This document shows positions 9,459-17,940 of a DNA stretch of 33,864 nt, piece by piece. Numbering within the stretch: the stretch's first letter is position 1; each line of letters starts with the position of its first letter. The DNA is from Actinomycetota bacterium (GTDB taxonomy: Bacteria; Actinomycetota; Acidimicrobiia; Acidimicrobiales; CADCSY01). The stretch lies in NCBI GenBank assembly GCA_019348555.1, contig JAHWJH010000013.1:1-33864 (forward strand), written 5' to 3'. Below the pieces are notes generated by a model that was not told where the DNA came from, did not search any database, and worked only from the letters and a program-made list of their open reading frames with translations. The position numbers were made by a program, and so were the translations under genes.

Positions 9459-9478
9459 GTACCCCTGGGGGGTATTCT
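9459..9478. promoter_or_regulatory. Putative CsoR-type copper operator upstream of copZ
   Basis: gtacccctggggggtattct: TACCCC..GGGGTA pseudopalindrome about 32 bp upstream of the copZ start. Confidence 0.6.
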
Positions 9479-9666
9479 AGACCGATCTGCCCGTCGGAGG
9501 TGCGCTGCAGGCGCGTCCCCGTCGATGCGCGAGGTGTGGCCTGGTGTTGCGTCAGGGTACGGCGTCGCTGTGAACAGGTGCGTCGGAGCGACGGCGAAAG
9601 ACCGATGGAGACCGTCATGGTCTCCCACGGCAGCGCCTGCAGCCACCATTCGGTCACGCCAGCGCT

Positions 9667-9691
9667 CCCCTCGCCTGTTCATGGCGAGGGG
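9667..9691. repeat. Perfect 9-bp inverted repeat, 7-nt loop
   Basis: CCCCTCGCC-tgttcat-GGCGAGGGG read directly from the sequence. Confidence 0.85.
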
Positions 9692-9821
9692 TTGAGGCAG
9701 CCCCGCCGGGCACCGAATCAGCGCCATCTCGGATGAACCAGCGCCAGAGAAGTGTCGTGGGCAGGTACCGGGCGCACGTCGCTGCCGCGGCCATCCGCGT
9801 GGCCGGCAGGGAGCTCGGGCA

Positions 9822-11210
9822 GTGACGCTGCGCCCATCGAGGGCGTACAGCAGGAACTCTCCCGGCGCCATCCCGTTCATCGGCTCGTTCGAGTCCACCT
9901 ACCAACCGTCACACGACGTCGACGTGGCGGAGACAACGGGACACATAGATCGCTTCGACCAGGACCTCGACCTTCTGCAGTCCTGCGGCATCAGTCGCCT
10001 GCGCTACCCCGTGCGCTGGCATCGCATCGAGGCCGCGCCCGGAGCATTCGACTGGCGAGCGACCGATGCGGTCATGGACCGCCTTCACGAACGGGGCCTG
10101 ACCCCCATCGTCGACCTGGTCCATCACACCAGCTATCCGAAATGGCTGACCGACGGCTTCGGTGACGGCCGGTTCCCGGCCGCCTACCTGCGCTACGTCG
10201 AGGAGGTGGCCCGGCGCTACGGATGGATCGAGGAGTACACGCTTTTCAACGAGCCCTTTTCGACCCTCATGCTGTGCGGTCACGAGGCGATCTGGCCGCC
10301 GTACCGGAGGGGGATGGAAAACTTCCTGGCCCTGGTGAGCAACGTCCTGCCCGCCGTGGCCGAGGCCAGCCGGCTGTACTCCGAACTGCTCCCCGGGGCC
10401 CGACACATCTACGTTGACAGCTGTGAACGGCACACGGCGGCGGGTCCGGGGGGAGTGGAGATCACGGAGTTGGCGAACGACCGCCGGTTCTTCGTGGCTG
10501 ACCTCTTCCTCGGGCGACACCTCGATCGTCGTCGTCCCTTCCTTCAGAAGGTCATCGAGGCAGGCTTCGAGGATCTGCTCACGATGGCGCCGGGACGTAT
10601 CGACGTCCTCGGCTTGGACTACTACGCCCACTGCCAATGGGAGTTCAGCACATGGGACTCCGGCATCGTTCCCACCCCCCGCCCCACCAGCCTCCGTGAC
10701 CTGATCGTCGAGTACTGGGAGCGGTACCAGATCCCTTGCATGCTGGGCGAGACGAACATCCGGGGGTTCGGTCCCGACCGGGCCACGTGGTTGAAGTACA
10801 CCCTCGAGCAATGCGAAGGGGCGCGCGAAGTCGGTGTCCCGCTCGACGGCTTCTGCTGGTTCCCTTTCATCGACAGCGCCGACTGGGACTCCCTGCTCTA
10901 CCGCTCTGACGGCAACATCGACCCCGTCGGGGTCTATTCCCTCGACGGCGATCTGGACCGTCAGGCGACGTCGATGACCGAGTCGTTTCGGCTGGCGGCA
11001 TCGGGTGCGCCGGCCAGCGCCTTGCCGGCCTTCGAACCGCAGGAGCCGGTCGCCACGTGGCTCAAGGGGTTCCGATCGCAGATGGCCCACTGGCGGTGGC
11101 AACCGCCGCCGGCGGGAGAGGTCGGTCCGGAGCAGACGCCGGGGATGCGCATCGAGCTCAAGATCGTCGACGGTGACGAATCTCCCGACTCTTGCGACAG
11201 CCGACCGTGA
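9822..11210 (+). CDS. GH1-like (beta-glucosidase-type) glycoside hydrolase
   Basis: LQSCGISRLRYPVRWHRIE, YTLFNEPFSTLMLCG (NEP acid/base motif), VLGLDYYAHCQWEF, CMLGETNIRG near the expected nucleophile. Confidence 0.75.
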   Translation: MTLRPSRAYSRNSPGAIPFIGSFESTYQPSHDVDVAETTGHIDRFDQDLDLLQSCGISRLRYPVRWHRIEAAPGAFDWRATDAVMDRLHERGLTPIVDLVHHTSYPKWLTDGFGDGRFPAAYLRYVEEVARRYGWIEEYTLFNEPFSTLMLCGHEAIWPPYRRGMENFLALVSNVLPAVAEASRLYSELLPGARHIYVDSCERHTAAGPGGVEITELANDRRFFVADLFLGRHLDRRRPFLQKVIEAGFEDLLTMAPGRIDVLGLDYYAHCQWEFSTWDSGIVPTPRPTSLRDLIVEYWERYQIPCMLGETNIRGFGPDRATWLKYTLEQCEGAREVGVPLDGFCWFPFIDSADWDSLLYRSDGNIDPVGVYSLDGDLDRQATSMTESFRLAASGAPASALPAFEPQEPVATWLKGFRSQMAHWRWQPPPAGEVGPEQTPGMRIELKIVDGDESPDSCDSRP

Positions 11211-11230
11211 GGACGGCAGGGCAGGAGGCC

Positions 11231-12124
11231 ATGGCGACTCGCAGGATCGGCGACACGGCGGTAAGCGCGATCGGGCTCGGGGCGATGCTGTTGTCGGTCG
11301 AGGGTCGACCCGATGAACAACAAGCCATGCGCACGATCCACGCTGCCCTTGATGCCGGCGTCACCCTCATCGACACCGCTGACGCCTACTGCCTCAACGC
11401 CGCGGAGAGGGGACACAACGAGCGGCTGGTCGGCCGGGCGGTGAGGTCCTGGAGCGGCGACCGCGATGCCGTTCTGATCGCCACCAAAGGCGGTCACTAC
11501 CGCGACCACCGCGGAGGCTGGCTCCTCGACGGTCGCCCCCAGTACCTCCGTGCGGCGTGCGACTCGAGCTTGGCCGCCCTTGGGGTCGACAGCATCGCCC
11601 TCTACCAGCACCACCGCCCGGATCCAGCCGTCCCCTACGCGGACTCCATCGGCGCACTGGCAGACCTCCAGGCGGAGGGCAAGATCCGGTTGGTCGGGAT
11701 CGGCAACGCCAGCGTGGCCCAGATCGGCGAGGCGATGGGCATCGTCGAGGTGTCCAGCGTGCAGAACGAACACTCACCCGCCTTCCGCAGTTCGGCTCCC
11801 GAGATCGAGCTGTGCGCCAGACACGGGATCGCCTTCCTGGCCTGGGGGCCGTTGGGGGGGCGGGAGGCGGTGGCACCGTTCTCCGATCGTCACCCCGAGT
11901 TCCAGGAGGTCGCACGGTCGCACGGGGTGTCGGCAGAGCAGGTGTGCCTGACATGGCAGCTGGCCCGTGCCCCGGTGGTCATCCCCATCCCAGGTTCGCG
12001 TCGGCCCGAGACCATCCTCGACAGCGTGGCGGCAGCCACGCTGCACCTCGACGCCGACGAGCTGGAGTTCCTGGACGGGACTCGGGGCGGGTCCTGCCCG
12101 TCGCCGACATCCACTCGGTCTTAG
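11231..12124 (+). CDS. Aldo/keto reductase
   Basis: TRRIGDTAVSAIGLGAM, AGVTLIDTADAYC, DSIALYQHHRPDPAVP, VVIPIPGSRRPETI. Confidence 0.88.
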   Translation: MATRRIGDTAVSAIGLGAMLLSVEGRPDEQQAMRTIHAALDAGVTLIDTADAYCLNAAERGHNERLVGRAVRSWSGDRDAVLIATKGGHYRDHRGGWLLDGRPQYLRAACDSSLAALGVDSIALYQHHRPDPAVPYADSIGALADLQAEGKIRLVGIGNASVAQIGEAMGIVEVSSVQNEHSPAFRSSAPEIELCARHGIAFLAWGPLGGREAVAPFSDRHPEFQEVARSHGVSAEQVCLTWQLARAPVVIPIPGSRRPETILDSVAAATLHLDADELEFLDGTRGGSCPSPTSTRS

Positions 12125-12975
12125 CCTTCCTCCAACAGGAAGTCCAAGGCGTAGTCCTGCACGATGGGTTCCAGCTCCTCCACCACGGTGGCCCTGCGCA
12201 GGTGGACCTGCACATCAGGGGGAAGGCGGTTGAAGTACCCCTCCGTCATGCTCAGCTCGTGGTCGGCGAAGGTCTGGTACTCAGAGCCCATCACCCCGAC
12301 GATCATCACCGGTCGTGGGCGAGAGGAGGTGTTCGCTGTGCCCCGGTGGATGGTGAGGCCGGTTCGCACCGAGATGTCGCCTCGCTTGGCCATGCGCTGC
12401 TCGATGCGGTCATACCTGCCGTACAGGCCTTTCGGCACACGCATGCCGCCGTGCTCGAAGTCGCCGCTGTCGTCGAACTGCGACCCGGGCACGATCTCCA
12501 GGGGCCCCATGTCCGGCGTGACGTCGACGCACGTGGCGTTGATGGCGAGCGAGCTCAGTCGGCCGGTAGCCAAGGTCTCCTCCGGCGTTGGGAAGTCCCG
12601 GTGCAACGGCTGGCGGACCGCGCCGGGAAGAGCGACGTCGAAGCCGACCTCGACGTACTGGTAGTCGTCACCGAGCACCTGGCGGCACACCGCATCCACG
12701 AGCGGGTGAGTGACGAGGTCGCGGAAGCCCGAGACCCGCTCGGGGTGAACGGCGATGTAGTAGCGCCTGGCGTCGTGTCCGGGGCCGCGGGGAACACGAC
12801 CGCGTGCTGAGCCGTCAGGGGACTGGAGGTCGCGCTGCTCCGCTTCTCGGTAGAGGACCTCGAAGTCCGCCATCACCTCGTCGGCCCATGCTGGCGGTAG
12901 GGCTCCCTTCAGGGTCACGATACCGTCGCGATAGATCGCCTCGGAGAGAGCCGGTCCGGGCTGTGTCGTGGTCAT
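12121..12975 (-). CDS. Phytanoyl-CoA dioxygenase (PhyH) family Fe(II)/2OG oxygenase
   Basis: LHRDF (HxD), GPLEIVPGSQ, TIHRGTANTSSRPRPV distal His/Arg. Convergent stop codons overlap with the aldo/keto reductase at TTAG. Confidence 0.82.
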   Translation of the reverse strand: MTTTQPGPALSEAIYRDGIVTLKGALPPAWADEVMADFEVLYREAEQRDLQSPDGSARGRVPRGPGHDARRYYIAVHPERVSGFRDLVTHPLVDAVCRQVLGDDYQYVEVGFDVALPGAVRQPLHRDFPTPEETLATGRLSSLAINATCVDVTPDMGPLEIVPGSQFDDSGDFEHGGMRVPKGLYGRYDRIEQRMAKRGDISVRTGLTIHRGTANTSSRPRPVMIVGVMGSEYQTFADHELSMTEGYFNRLPPDVQVHLRRATVVEELEPIVQDYALDFLLEEG

Positions 12976-13034
12976 GGTGGTCCTTCGTTTCGATTGTTCC
13001 TTCTGAGGGCCGGGATACCCGGTGATGTTGGTTC

Positions 13035-14855
13035 TCAGGCCCTCGGCGGTCGGCCGGGAAGGCCGAGCTCCCGCTCCCGAGCCGCCAGGGTGTCGAGGCG
13101 CCATGCGGCATTGATGAGGCCCACGTGCGAGAACGCCTGGGGGAAGTTCCCCAACAGCTCGCCGGTGTCCGAATCGATCTGCTCGGAGAAGAGTCCGAGG
13201 TCGTTGGCTCGGGCAGTCACCTGGTCGAACAACGAAGCGGCACGGCCCAGTCGGCCGGCCAGAGCGAGGCACTCGACGAGCCAGTAGGTGCAGAGGACGA
13301 AGCCGTTGGTGTCGCCTTCCCAGCGATAGACCAGGCCATCGCGGACGAGCTGGCGTTCAATGGCCCCGATCGTGGAGACCATCCGCTCGTCGTCAGCCGG
13401 CATGAAGCCGACCAGCGGCAAAAGGAGCACCGACGCATCCAGCTGATCGGAGCCCAAGGCGCCGGTGAAGGCACCCACGGTGTCGTTCCAGCCCTCTCGC
13501 AGCACGGTGTCACGGATCTCGTCCCTCGTCTCGGCCCAGCGATGTGCGTCCGAACCTTCGCCGAGATGGGGCGCGAGCCGCGCAGCTCGATCGAGGGCCA
13601 CCCAGCACATCACCTTGGACGTGAGGTAGTGGCGCTGATCGTCGCGGGCCTCCCACATGCCAGCGTCAGGGGATTGCCACGTGTCAGCGGCTTCGTTGGC
13701 CAGCCACACCAGGAGCTGCTTGACGCGATCGTCAAGGGGAGCGAGCTGGTCGATGAAGCGGTGTGCCATGTCCAGCACCTCCCCCATCACGTCGAGCTGC
13801 GCTTGGTCCCACGCGGCGTTGCCCACCCGCACCGGCTTGCTATCACGGAAGCCGGAGAGGTGGTCGAGCTCGTGCTCGGAGACGTCGCGGCGGCCGTCGA
13901 CGCCGTACATGATCTGCACGCGGCGACCGTGCGCTGGCTTTCCGGCGGCGCGGGCTATGAACCGGAGGTACTCGTCGGCTTCGTCGGGGCATGCGGCGAT
14001 CCACAGTGCTTGGGCGGTGAGGCTGAGATCCCTCAGCCAGACGTACCGGTAGTCCCAGTTTGCGCTGCTGCCTATGGCGGCTGGGAGCGACGTGGTAGCC
14101 GCAGCCAGCACGGCACCGGTGGGCTTGAAGGTGAGACCCTGGAGCACGAGGGCACTGGTGCGAGCCAACTGGGCGCGAGGACCGTCGTACCCGGGATGAG
14201 CGGCCGCCCACGACGCCCACGCCTGCTCGGCGTTGGCCAGCGCGTCGTCGATGTCGGGGTCGTCGAAGGGCCGCTCGTCGTGTGTCGTGGCGTGCGCGAC
14301 CGAGAAGGAGAAGCGGCTCCCGGCGGCAACCTCGAAGACACCGGTCGCCGCCGCATCGCGCTCCTCCAGTGCTACGGGTGAGCGCAGCCGTAGGGCCGTC
14401 GGGCCAGCCTCGGCGATCACGGCCCCGTCGTCGCGCCGCAAGTGTGGGGTGGTCAGACCGAACTCGAAGCGCGGCGCGAACTCACAGCGGACCCGGACCC
14501 TGCCCCGGATTCCCTCGATGGACCGAAGCAGTACGTGGGGCGAGCGCCGACCGACCTCGTGCCCGCGGGCGTCGGCCTCCATGGCGAGGGCGTCACGAAG
14601 CCGTATCTCGCCGGTGGTGGTGGTAATCGATGACTCCACCACCAAGCTCTCGGGCAGGTACCGCCGGCGGATCTCACGTTCATGCTCGACCTCGAGGCCC
14701 CAGTGGCCCCCGTTGGGGTCGAGCAACCCGGCGAAGACCGGTGGTTGATCGGCTCGAGGGGGGCACCACCAGTCGACCGACCCGTTCCTCGAGACCAAGG
14801 CCGGCGCGTGCCCATCGGAAAGGAACGCGTAGTCGTCGATGCGCACGGAGTTCAT
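13035..14855 (-). CDS. Glycoside hydrolase family 15 protein (glucoamylase/trehalase-like), copy 1
   Basis: MNSVRIDDYAFLSDGHAPALVSRNGSVDWWCPPRADQPPVFAGLLD; ANWDYRYVWLRDLSLTAQAL; FVLCTYWLVECLALAGR. Confidence 0.88.
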   Translation of the reverse strand: MNSVRIDDYAFLSDGHAPALVSRNGSVDWWCPPRADQPPVFAGLLDPNGGHWGLEVEHEREIRRRYLPESLVVESSITTTTGEIRLRDALAMEADARGHEVGRRSPHVLLRSIEGIRGRVRVRCEFAPRFEFGLTTPHLRRDDGAVIAEAGPTALRLRSPVALEERDAAATGVFEVAAGSRFSFSVAHATTHDERPFDDPDIDDALANAEQAWASWAAAHPGYDGPRAQLARTSALVLQGLTFKPTGAVLAAATTSLPAAIGSSANWDYRYVWLRDLSLTAQALWIAACPDEADEYLRFIARAAGKPAHGRRVQIMYGVDGRRDVSEHELDHLSGFRDSKPVRVGNAAWDQAQLDVMGEVLDMAHRFIDQLAPLDDRVKQLLVWLANEAADTWQSPDAGMWEARDDQRHYLTSKVMCWVALDRAARLAPHLGEGSDAHRWAETRDEIRDTVLREGWNDTVGAFTGALGSDQLDASVLLLPLVGFMPADDERMVSTIGAIERQLVRDGLVYRWEGDTNGFVLCTYWLVECLALAGRLGRAASLFDQVTARANDLGLFSEQIDSDTGELLGNFPQAFSHVGLINAAWRLDTLAARERELGLPGRPPRA

Positions 14856-14928
14856 GGGCGGTGCACCGGGGGGGGTCGAACGGCGGCGGGCGGTTGCTGA
14901 GCGCCGTTGCCCCGCCGCCGGTGAACCG

Positions 14929-15516
14929 TCACCGGTCGAGCAGGCGCTCGATCGCGAGCCTCGCCTCCGGTAGGACCTGGGGCACCATGGCCACGCTGGC
15001 GATGCTGGCCGCCAGGCACCACGAGCACAACTTGCGGTGCTTACTGACCTGCTCCGCCGTCAGGTAGAGCCCACCGGCCGCATCCAGAGCCACCTTCGCT
15101 GCCATCAGCAGCGGCAGCGCCGGCGTTTCCTGGTGGCGTCGGCTCGAGCCCATCCCCGCCAATGCCAACGTGACGCCGTAGCTGACGAGTCCGAGCGCGG
15201 CATCAGGCGTCCGGAACAGCGCGTACGCCTCGCCGGAGGCGTCAACTGCCTCCGCATCGAAGATGCCGACGCGTGGCTCGGGCAGGCGGCGGATCAGGCC
15301 GTTCTGGTAGGCGGCGACCGCACCCATAGCCGCCGACGCGACCAGCGAGAGCGCCGCAACCCGCCGTCGTCTGTCCAGCAAGTCTCCCGAATGCCGCCGC
15401 AGATCGTCGCTCACCTTTTCACCCGTGCGTGATGCCGGGCGTCCGATCCCGCCGGGGCGCCCCCCGACCTCGGATGCCTGCGGCCCAGCGGGTCGGCCGC
15501 GCAGTGCGTCTGTCAT
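14929..15516 (-). CDS. Vitamin K epoxide reductase (VKOR)-family membrane protein
   Basis: GLIRRLPEPRVGIFDAEAVDASGEAYALFRTPDAALGLVSYGVTLALAGMG...LTAEQVSKHRKLCSWCLAAS: CxxC and membrane helices. Confidence 0.72.
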   Translation of the reverse strand: MTDALRGRPAGPQASEVGGRPGGIGRPASRTGEKVSDDLRRHSGDLLDRRRRVAALSLVASAAMGAVAAYQNGLIRRLPEPRVGIFDAEAVDASGEAYALFRTPDAALGLVSYGVTLALAGMGSSRRHQETPALPLLMAAKVALDAAGGLYLTAEQVSKHRKLCSWCLAASIASVAMVPQVLPEARLAIERLLDR

Positions 15517-15551
15517 CGCTCCTCCTCGTCGTCTCGAGCAGTACCCCAAGG

Positions 15552-15564
15552 TTGCATAGTGCAA
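15552..15564. promoter_or_regulatory. Putative MarR operator (palindrome) upstream of the VKOR gene
   Basis: TTGCA-tag-TGCAA perfect palindrome, between the marR stop (15572) and VKOR ATG (15516). Confidence 0.65.
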
Positions 15565-15571
15565 GCGCGTC

Positions 15572-16048
15572 CTAGTCCCACCATCCGAGCGCCCACTCCC
15601 CCTCACCGGGTTCGCCGGCGGCGCGGCGGAACGTTTCCATGCAGCGCACGAGCTCCCGGCGCTCCGACGTGCTCATCTGGGCCACGATGGCCCCGAGCTC
15701 CTTCCTTCGAGCGTCGGTGATCTTGCGAACGAGCCCCACCCCGGCTCTGGTCAGCCGGAGCGACACCCCACGGTCGGCTGGGTCTCGCCGAACCAGTCCC
15801 TTTTCGATCAGGCGATCACACATGCGCGTGGCGGTGGAGGGGTGCACCCCGAGCGCGCCGGCCAGACCGACCAGGCTCTGCGGTCCCAGCTGACCCAGCG
15901 TTGCCAGCGCTCGGCATTGTGGGAGCGTCACGTCGTGTGCCGTGGCCGACAGCGAGCGGGTCGAGATGGCCACGAGGACGCGGGACCCCGCGACCACCGC
16001 GTCGAGCACCCGGTCGAGGTCGGGGTCACCTCCGAGTCGTCCGGTCAC
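15572..16048 (-). CDS. MarR-family transcriptional regulator
   Basis: LPQCRALATLGQLGPQSLVGLAGALGVHPSTATRMCDRLIEKGLVRRDPADRGVSLRLT. GTG 16048 is preferred over 16108 because the putative operator lies just upstream of it. Confidence 0.9.
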   Translation of the reverse strand: MTGRLGGDPDLDRVLDAVVAGSRVLVAISTRSLSATAHDVTLPQCRALATLGQLGPQSLVGLAGALGVHPSTATRMCDRLIEKGLVRRDPADRGVSLRLTRAGVGLVRKITDARRKELGAIVAQMSTSERRELVRCMETFRRAAGEPGEGEWALGWWD

Positions 16049-16068
16049 GGTCCGATTCTGCCCAGGCT

Positions 16069-16081
16069 TTGCACTGTGCAC
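16069..16081. promoter_or_regulatory. Putative MarR auto-operator upstream of marR
   Basis: TTGCA-ctg-TGCAC; same arms and spacing as the 15552 site, one arm mismatch. Confidence 0.6.
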
Positions 16082-16262
16082 CAGGGGTCGGATCGACTCG
16101 AGCGTCACAGCAGACGGACGAGGAGACTCGGAAGTCGACGGGTGAAAGTGCCGGTTCGGGACCGGTGACCAGACGGTGACGAGCGGCGACAGGTGCGTTA
16201 CTCGGGCTGGGAAACGCCTTGTCGTATTGACCTCTTACCACGGCCTAGAAGGAGAGGAGCGC

Positions 16263-16445
16263 ATGTTCAATGCAGCCGTCGTCCTGGCCCAGACCGATAG
16301 CGGGATCAGCGCCGGGCTTCTGTTGGCCGGCCTCGTCGCCGTCGCCGCCGGCATCGTGATCCTGGTCATCCCTCGGGTCCTCAACTACGTCGTGGCCATC
16401 TACCTGTTGGCCTCCGGGGCCCTACTGATCTTCGAGGCGCTGTAG
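16263..16445 (+). CDS. DUF3096-like small membrane protein
   Basis: GLLLAGLVAVAAGIVILVIPRVLNYVVAIYLLASGALLIFEAL; aaggagag upstream of ATG 16263. Confidence 0.8.
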   Translation: MFNAAVVLAQTDSGISAGLLLAGLVAVAAGIVILVIPRVLNYVVAIYLLASGALLIFEAL

Positions 16446-16930
16446 GCCTGTCGCCCTCCCCGCGGCGCCGCCTGCAGCATCATTGGGCATCGACTTCTCG
16501 TGTTCACCGATCTGTCCTGGCGAGCGCACAGCAGTCGTCCGGTTGCAGCCGTCGTCCGCCCCACGACGTCTCCTGCCTGAGTGGGTACCGTCCCTGATGG
16601 CGGAGCTCCCAGCACATCGGCGAGCCCCGAAAACTCGATCACCCGAGCGGCCAGTGGTGCCGCTGAGACCGCTTTGCAGGCAAAGCCCGACCGGGTCACC
16701 GCAGCAACCGCGACAGCCAAGAGCCGAGCTCCCGCCATGTCGATGAAATCCAGATCGGCGAGGTCGAAGATCACGTCCCGGTCGAGGTGGCGCAATTCGC
16801 CGGCGACGAATCCGGTCACCGCCTGCGCTGCAGCGAGGTCGAGGTCCCCGGTCAGGCCAACCACGACCGAGTCGGATCGACGGTCGACAACCACGTCGAA
16901 GTGGTCTGCCTTCTCATCCCAGTTCTCCAT
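16400..16930 (-). CDS. STAS-domain (anti-anti-sigma-like) protein
   Basis: FDVVVDRRSDSVVVGLTGDLDLAAAQAVTGFV...VIFDLADLDFIDMAGARLLAVA; the C-terminal tail runs antisense into DUF3096. Confidence 0.8.
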   Translation of the reverse strand: MENWDEKADHFDVVVDRRSDSVVVGLTGDLDLAAAQAVTGFVAGELRHLDRDVIFDLADLDFIDMAGARLLAVAVAAVTRSGFACKAVSAAPLAARVIEFSGLADVLGAPPSGTVPTQAGDVVGRTTAATGRLLCARQDRSVNTRSRCPMMLQAAPRGGRQAYSASKISRAPEANR

Positions 16931-17110
16931 GGGTCTCCTCGGCGATGAAACAGGCTGTAGTCACCCCGGGCTGGAGCGCGTGTAGCACGGACTTGGCAAC
17001 CTCAGGCTCGCGCCTCGTCGTAACACCGCCACCTCCCGCCGGTAACAGCTGTGTTGCCATCTACCACCTGATCCGGTCGAGGACATGGCCGGCTAGGACA
17101 ACATGGCGAT

Positions 17111-17133
17111 CGACGAAGGGCGCTATGTCGTCG
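17111..17133. repeat. Hairpin CGACGA-agggcgctatg-TCGTCG with ATG in loop (diverged copy of the 17274 leader)
   Basis: 6-bp perfect stem, followed by ggttGGAACCG as in the 17274 copy. Confidence 0.5.
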
Positions 17134-17155
17134 CGCCGGGTTGGAACCGACAGGA

Positions 17156-17169
17156 GAACGGCGCCGTTC
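17156..17169. repeat. 14-bp perfect palindrome GAACGGCGCCGTTC
   Basis: Read directly from the sequence. Confidence 0.8.
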
Positions 17170-17273
17170 CCGCCGCGAAGAGGGAGCGGGAGCAGAAGGA
17201 TTCGACAGCTCCGCTGCTGGTGACGTTGGCGGTACACCGCCGTTACCGCCCGGTTGCGTCGGTTCGCCATACT

Positions 17274-17296
17274 CCGAGGGGGCGATGTCCCCTCGG
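17274..17296 (+). promoter_or_regulatory. 8-bp stem hairpin enclosing the start codon of the lipoprotein-like gene
   Basis: CCGAGGGG-gcgATGt-CCCCTCGG: ATG (17285) in loop, G-rich SD-like sequence in 5' stem. Confidence 0.6.
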
Positions 17297-17740
17297 TGGG
17301 AACCGCAACAGCAGGGACGGTTGAGGGTGCGCTTGGCTTGCGGGTGCTGGCGTGTGGCGACAGCGGCCATGCTCACCACGTCGCTGACCGTCTGCGCCGG
17401 CGGCGATCGCCAGCAGAAGGCGGAAACGTCGAGCCCGTCCGTGCCCGTGCCCGCCGAGGAGCTGGCGGTGACCGCGCCAGTCACGCGCGTCCTGGCCCCT
17501 CACGCCCTAGAGCTGGGCGAGCCACCCACCCTGGTCATCGTCATCGACGGCGTACCGTCATCACTCCGGCCCGGAGTCGAGGTCCAAGCGACGGGGAGCG
17601 TCCGGGTGTTCCGTGCAGAGCTGGGGGCCGAGCTGGGCATCCCGCTCAGCGGCTGGGGACTGGAGTCGTTTGAAGGTTCCGAGTGCCTGGTCGTGGCCAG
17701 CCTCGTCCTCCCCGACAGAGCGGAAACGCCAAGGCAGTGA
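17285..17740 (+). CDS. Predicted lipoprotein/secreted protein of unknown function
   Basis: Signal-like N-terminus LACGCWRVATAAMLTTSLTVCAGGD with lipobox LTVC; about 151 aa. Confidence 0.6.
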   Translation: MSPRWEPQQQGRLRVRLACGCWRVATAAMLTTSLTVCAGGDRQQKAETSSPSVPVPAEELAVTAPVTRVLAPHALELGEPPTLVIVIDGVPSSLRPGVEVQATGSVRVFRAELGAELGIPLSGWGLESFEGSECLVVASLVLPDRAETPRQ

Positions 17741-17940
17741 CCAGCGACCTGGACGGTTGGGACTACCAGCTGCTCGCACCGTCACCCGCTGGTGGTGTTG
17801 CCCACATGGCTACGCTTCTCGCCCGGAGGTGCGGAATGGTGCGTTTGCGACCGTTCGACAGGCGTCGGCAAGTCACCGTTCCCGCCGCCCGCCACGAGGA
17901 ACGACGACGGCGCCGCAGCATGAGCAGCACAGCGACGCAG

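Noticed and set aside
13125-14381. 418-aa plus-strand ORF
   Set aside because: Antisense to GH15 copy 1; no domain signature.
17104-17324. 73-aa plus-strand ORF MAIDEGRYVVAPGWNRQENG...
   Set aside because: Spans the two leader hairpins and overlaps the lipoprotein start; Arg-rich with no family signal. Treated as non-coding structured DNA, though not fully excluded.
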